The notes beneath the pieces are model-generated. The model did no database searches. It was given only the letters and a program-made list of their open reading frames with translations, and was not told where the DNA came from. Shown piece by piece: positions 61,355-61,678 of a stretch of 61,678 nt of DNA. Source of the stretch: Megasphaera cerevisiae DSM 20462 (GTDB lineage: Bacteria > Bacillota > Negativicutes > Veillonellales > Megasphaeraceae). The stretch lies in contig NZ_LEKT01000012.1 in the NCBI RefSeq assembly GCF_001045675.1, forward strand, positions 1 through 61,678. Reading direction: 5' to 3'. Numbering within the stretch: the first letter of the stretch is position 1; each line of letters opens with the position of its first letter. Made by a program: the position numbers and the translations under genes.

Positions 61355-61380
61355 GACATAAAAATAAGAATGTGTAAATA
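61353..61380 (+). promoter_or_regulatory. Promoter of the truncated right-edge gene
   Basis: TTGACA (61353-61358), a 16-base spacer and TAAATA (61375-61380). It would give a leader of over 200 nt before ATG 61605. The stretch from 61381 to 61604 holds no supported gene. Confidence 0.6.
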
Positions 61381-61604
61381 ATTACTTTCTATTTTATGAA
61401 AACGGGTCTACAATACATAGTAAGTATAGTCTAAGATATGTTTATAATTAAAGAAAGAAAATCTTTTATTGTGGCATGATCAGAGATACCGGCGGAGTGA
61501 ATAGATTTATCTCTCATAGTACATACCCACGCATATCGTACCATACGCCTTGTACAGCACGTCATTCGTACTGCAAGACAAGCAGACACGAGGAGGCAAT
61601 ACCT

Positions 61605-61678
61605 ATGAAACAACGAACATTAGCGCACCAAATCACGGCCTGGATGCTGCTGGGCATCTTTTGCATAGAACCGTGGAC
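61605..61678 (+). CDS. Start of an exported protein, cut by the window edge
   Basis: ATG 61605 with an ideal AGGAGG site (61590-61595) opens MKQRTLAHQITAWMLLGIFC, a basic N-region followed by a hydrophobic core, that is, a signal peptide. Only 24 codons are in the window. The KQ/K-x-L-A-x-Q-x-T-A-W-x-L-G pattern resembles the starts of large surface proteins (hemagglutinin or autotransporter type) in diderm Negativicutes, but the rest is needed to tell. Confidence 0.7.
   Translation, partial: MKQRTLAHQITAWMLLGIFCIEPW

Overview
The window looks like the chromosome of a strictly anaerobic member of the Negativicutes (Veillonellales), most like Megasphaera and relatives. The grounds are: an intact six-subunit Rnf complex with its own flavinyltransferase; a giant 2-hydroxyacyl-CoA-dehydratase-type activase; a flavodiiron protein and an AhpC/thioredoxin-reductase-like pair instead of aerobic respiration genes; Firmicutes-style signals (strong Shine-Dalgarno sites, a T-box, rho-independent terminators, a PerR/Fur-like box); and, at the right edge, the start of a surface-protein-like gene. 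The genus is an inference; no 16S gene is present. I saw no prophage, insertion sequence or CRISPR array.

Layout. 1-454: a broken minus-strand fragment, then tRNA-Ser. 755-6343: a P-II-like regulator followed by a complete branched-chain amino-acid ABC operon (livHMGF plus the binding lipoprotein). 6496-9488: a decayed stretch with a PhzF relic, a small XRE regulator, a GGDEF protein and an alpha/beta-hydrolase relic. 9535-14877: gamma-glutamyl hydrolase, APC permease, amidohydrolase (frameshifted), a TIGR04076-like protein and an AlaX editing protein. 14974-17345: a PerR-type peroxide operon. 17430-23813: a cysteine T-box (UGC specifier) ahead of a GST-like reductase, a PrpD-like protein, a polar-amino-acid ABC transporter and a GNAT. 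23890-30172: a DeoR regulator divergent from a phosphonate operon (phnX, phnDCE1E2, Fe-alcohol dehydrogenase). 30244-33868: a three-subunit molybdenum hydroxylase. 33946-38250: the giant activase on the minus strand. 38434-42045: spermidine synthase, a tRNA-His/Gln/Lys cluster, an NhaD-like antiporter, a universal stress protein. 42183-45925: a three-gene membrane cassette (DUF2157, GDYXXLXY-like, unknown). 45950-53790: flavodiiron protein, a 51-residue protein, a radical-SAM/partner DNA-repair pair, DUF1934-argS, pyrG. 54071-60619: rnfCDGEAB-apbE behind a leader of about 405 nt. 60751-61678: an Lrp-type regulator and the cut-off start of an exported protein.

How the genes work together. The theme is anaerobic amino-acid and small-molecule use: uptake (liv, T-box ABC, phosphonate ABC, APC permease), cleavage (gamma-glutamyl hydrolase, amidohydrolase, phosphonatase), redox conversion (Mo hydroxylase, Fe-dehydrogenase, radical dehydratase activase) and energy conservation by Rnf, whose flavins are attached by the adjacent ApbE. 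AhpC, its reductase and the flavodiiron protein give oxygen defence.

Four coding regions (left edge, amidohydrolase, second T-box-operon permease, phnE1) each become continuous if one base is added to a homopolymer run. This is either a run-length sequencing artefact or real slippage, and it decides whether three pathways are functional. The most unusual regulatory pattern is a promoter followed 24-28 nt later by an intrinsic terminator, placed just in front of four separate genes.
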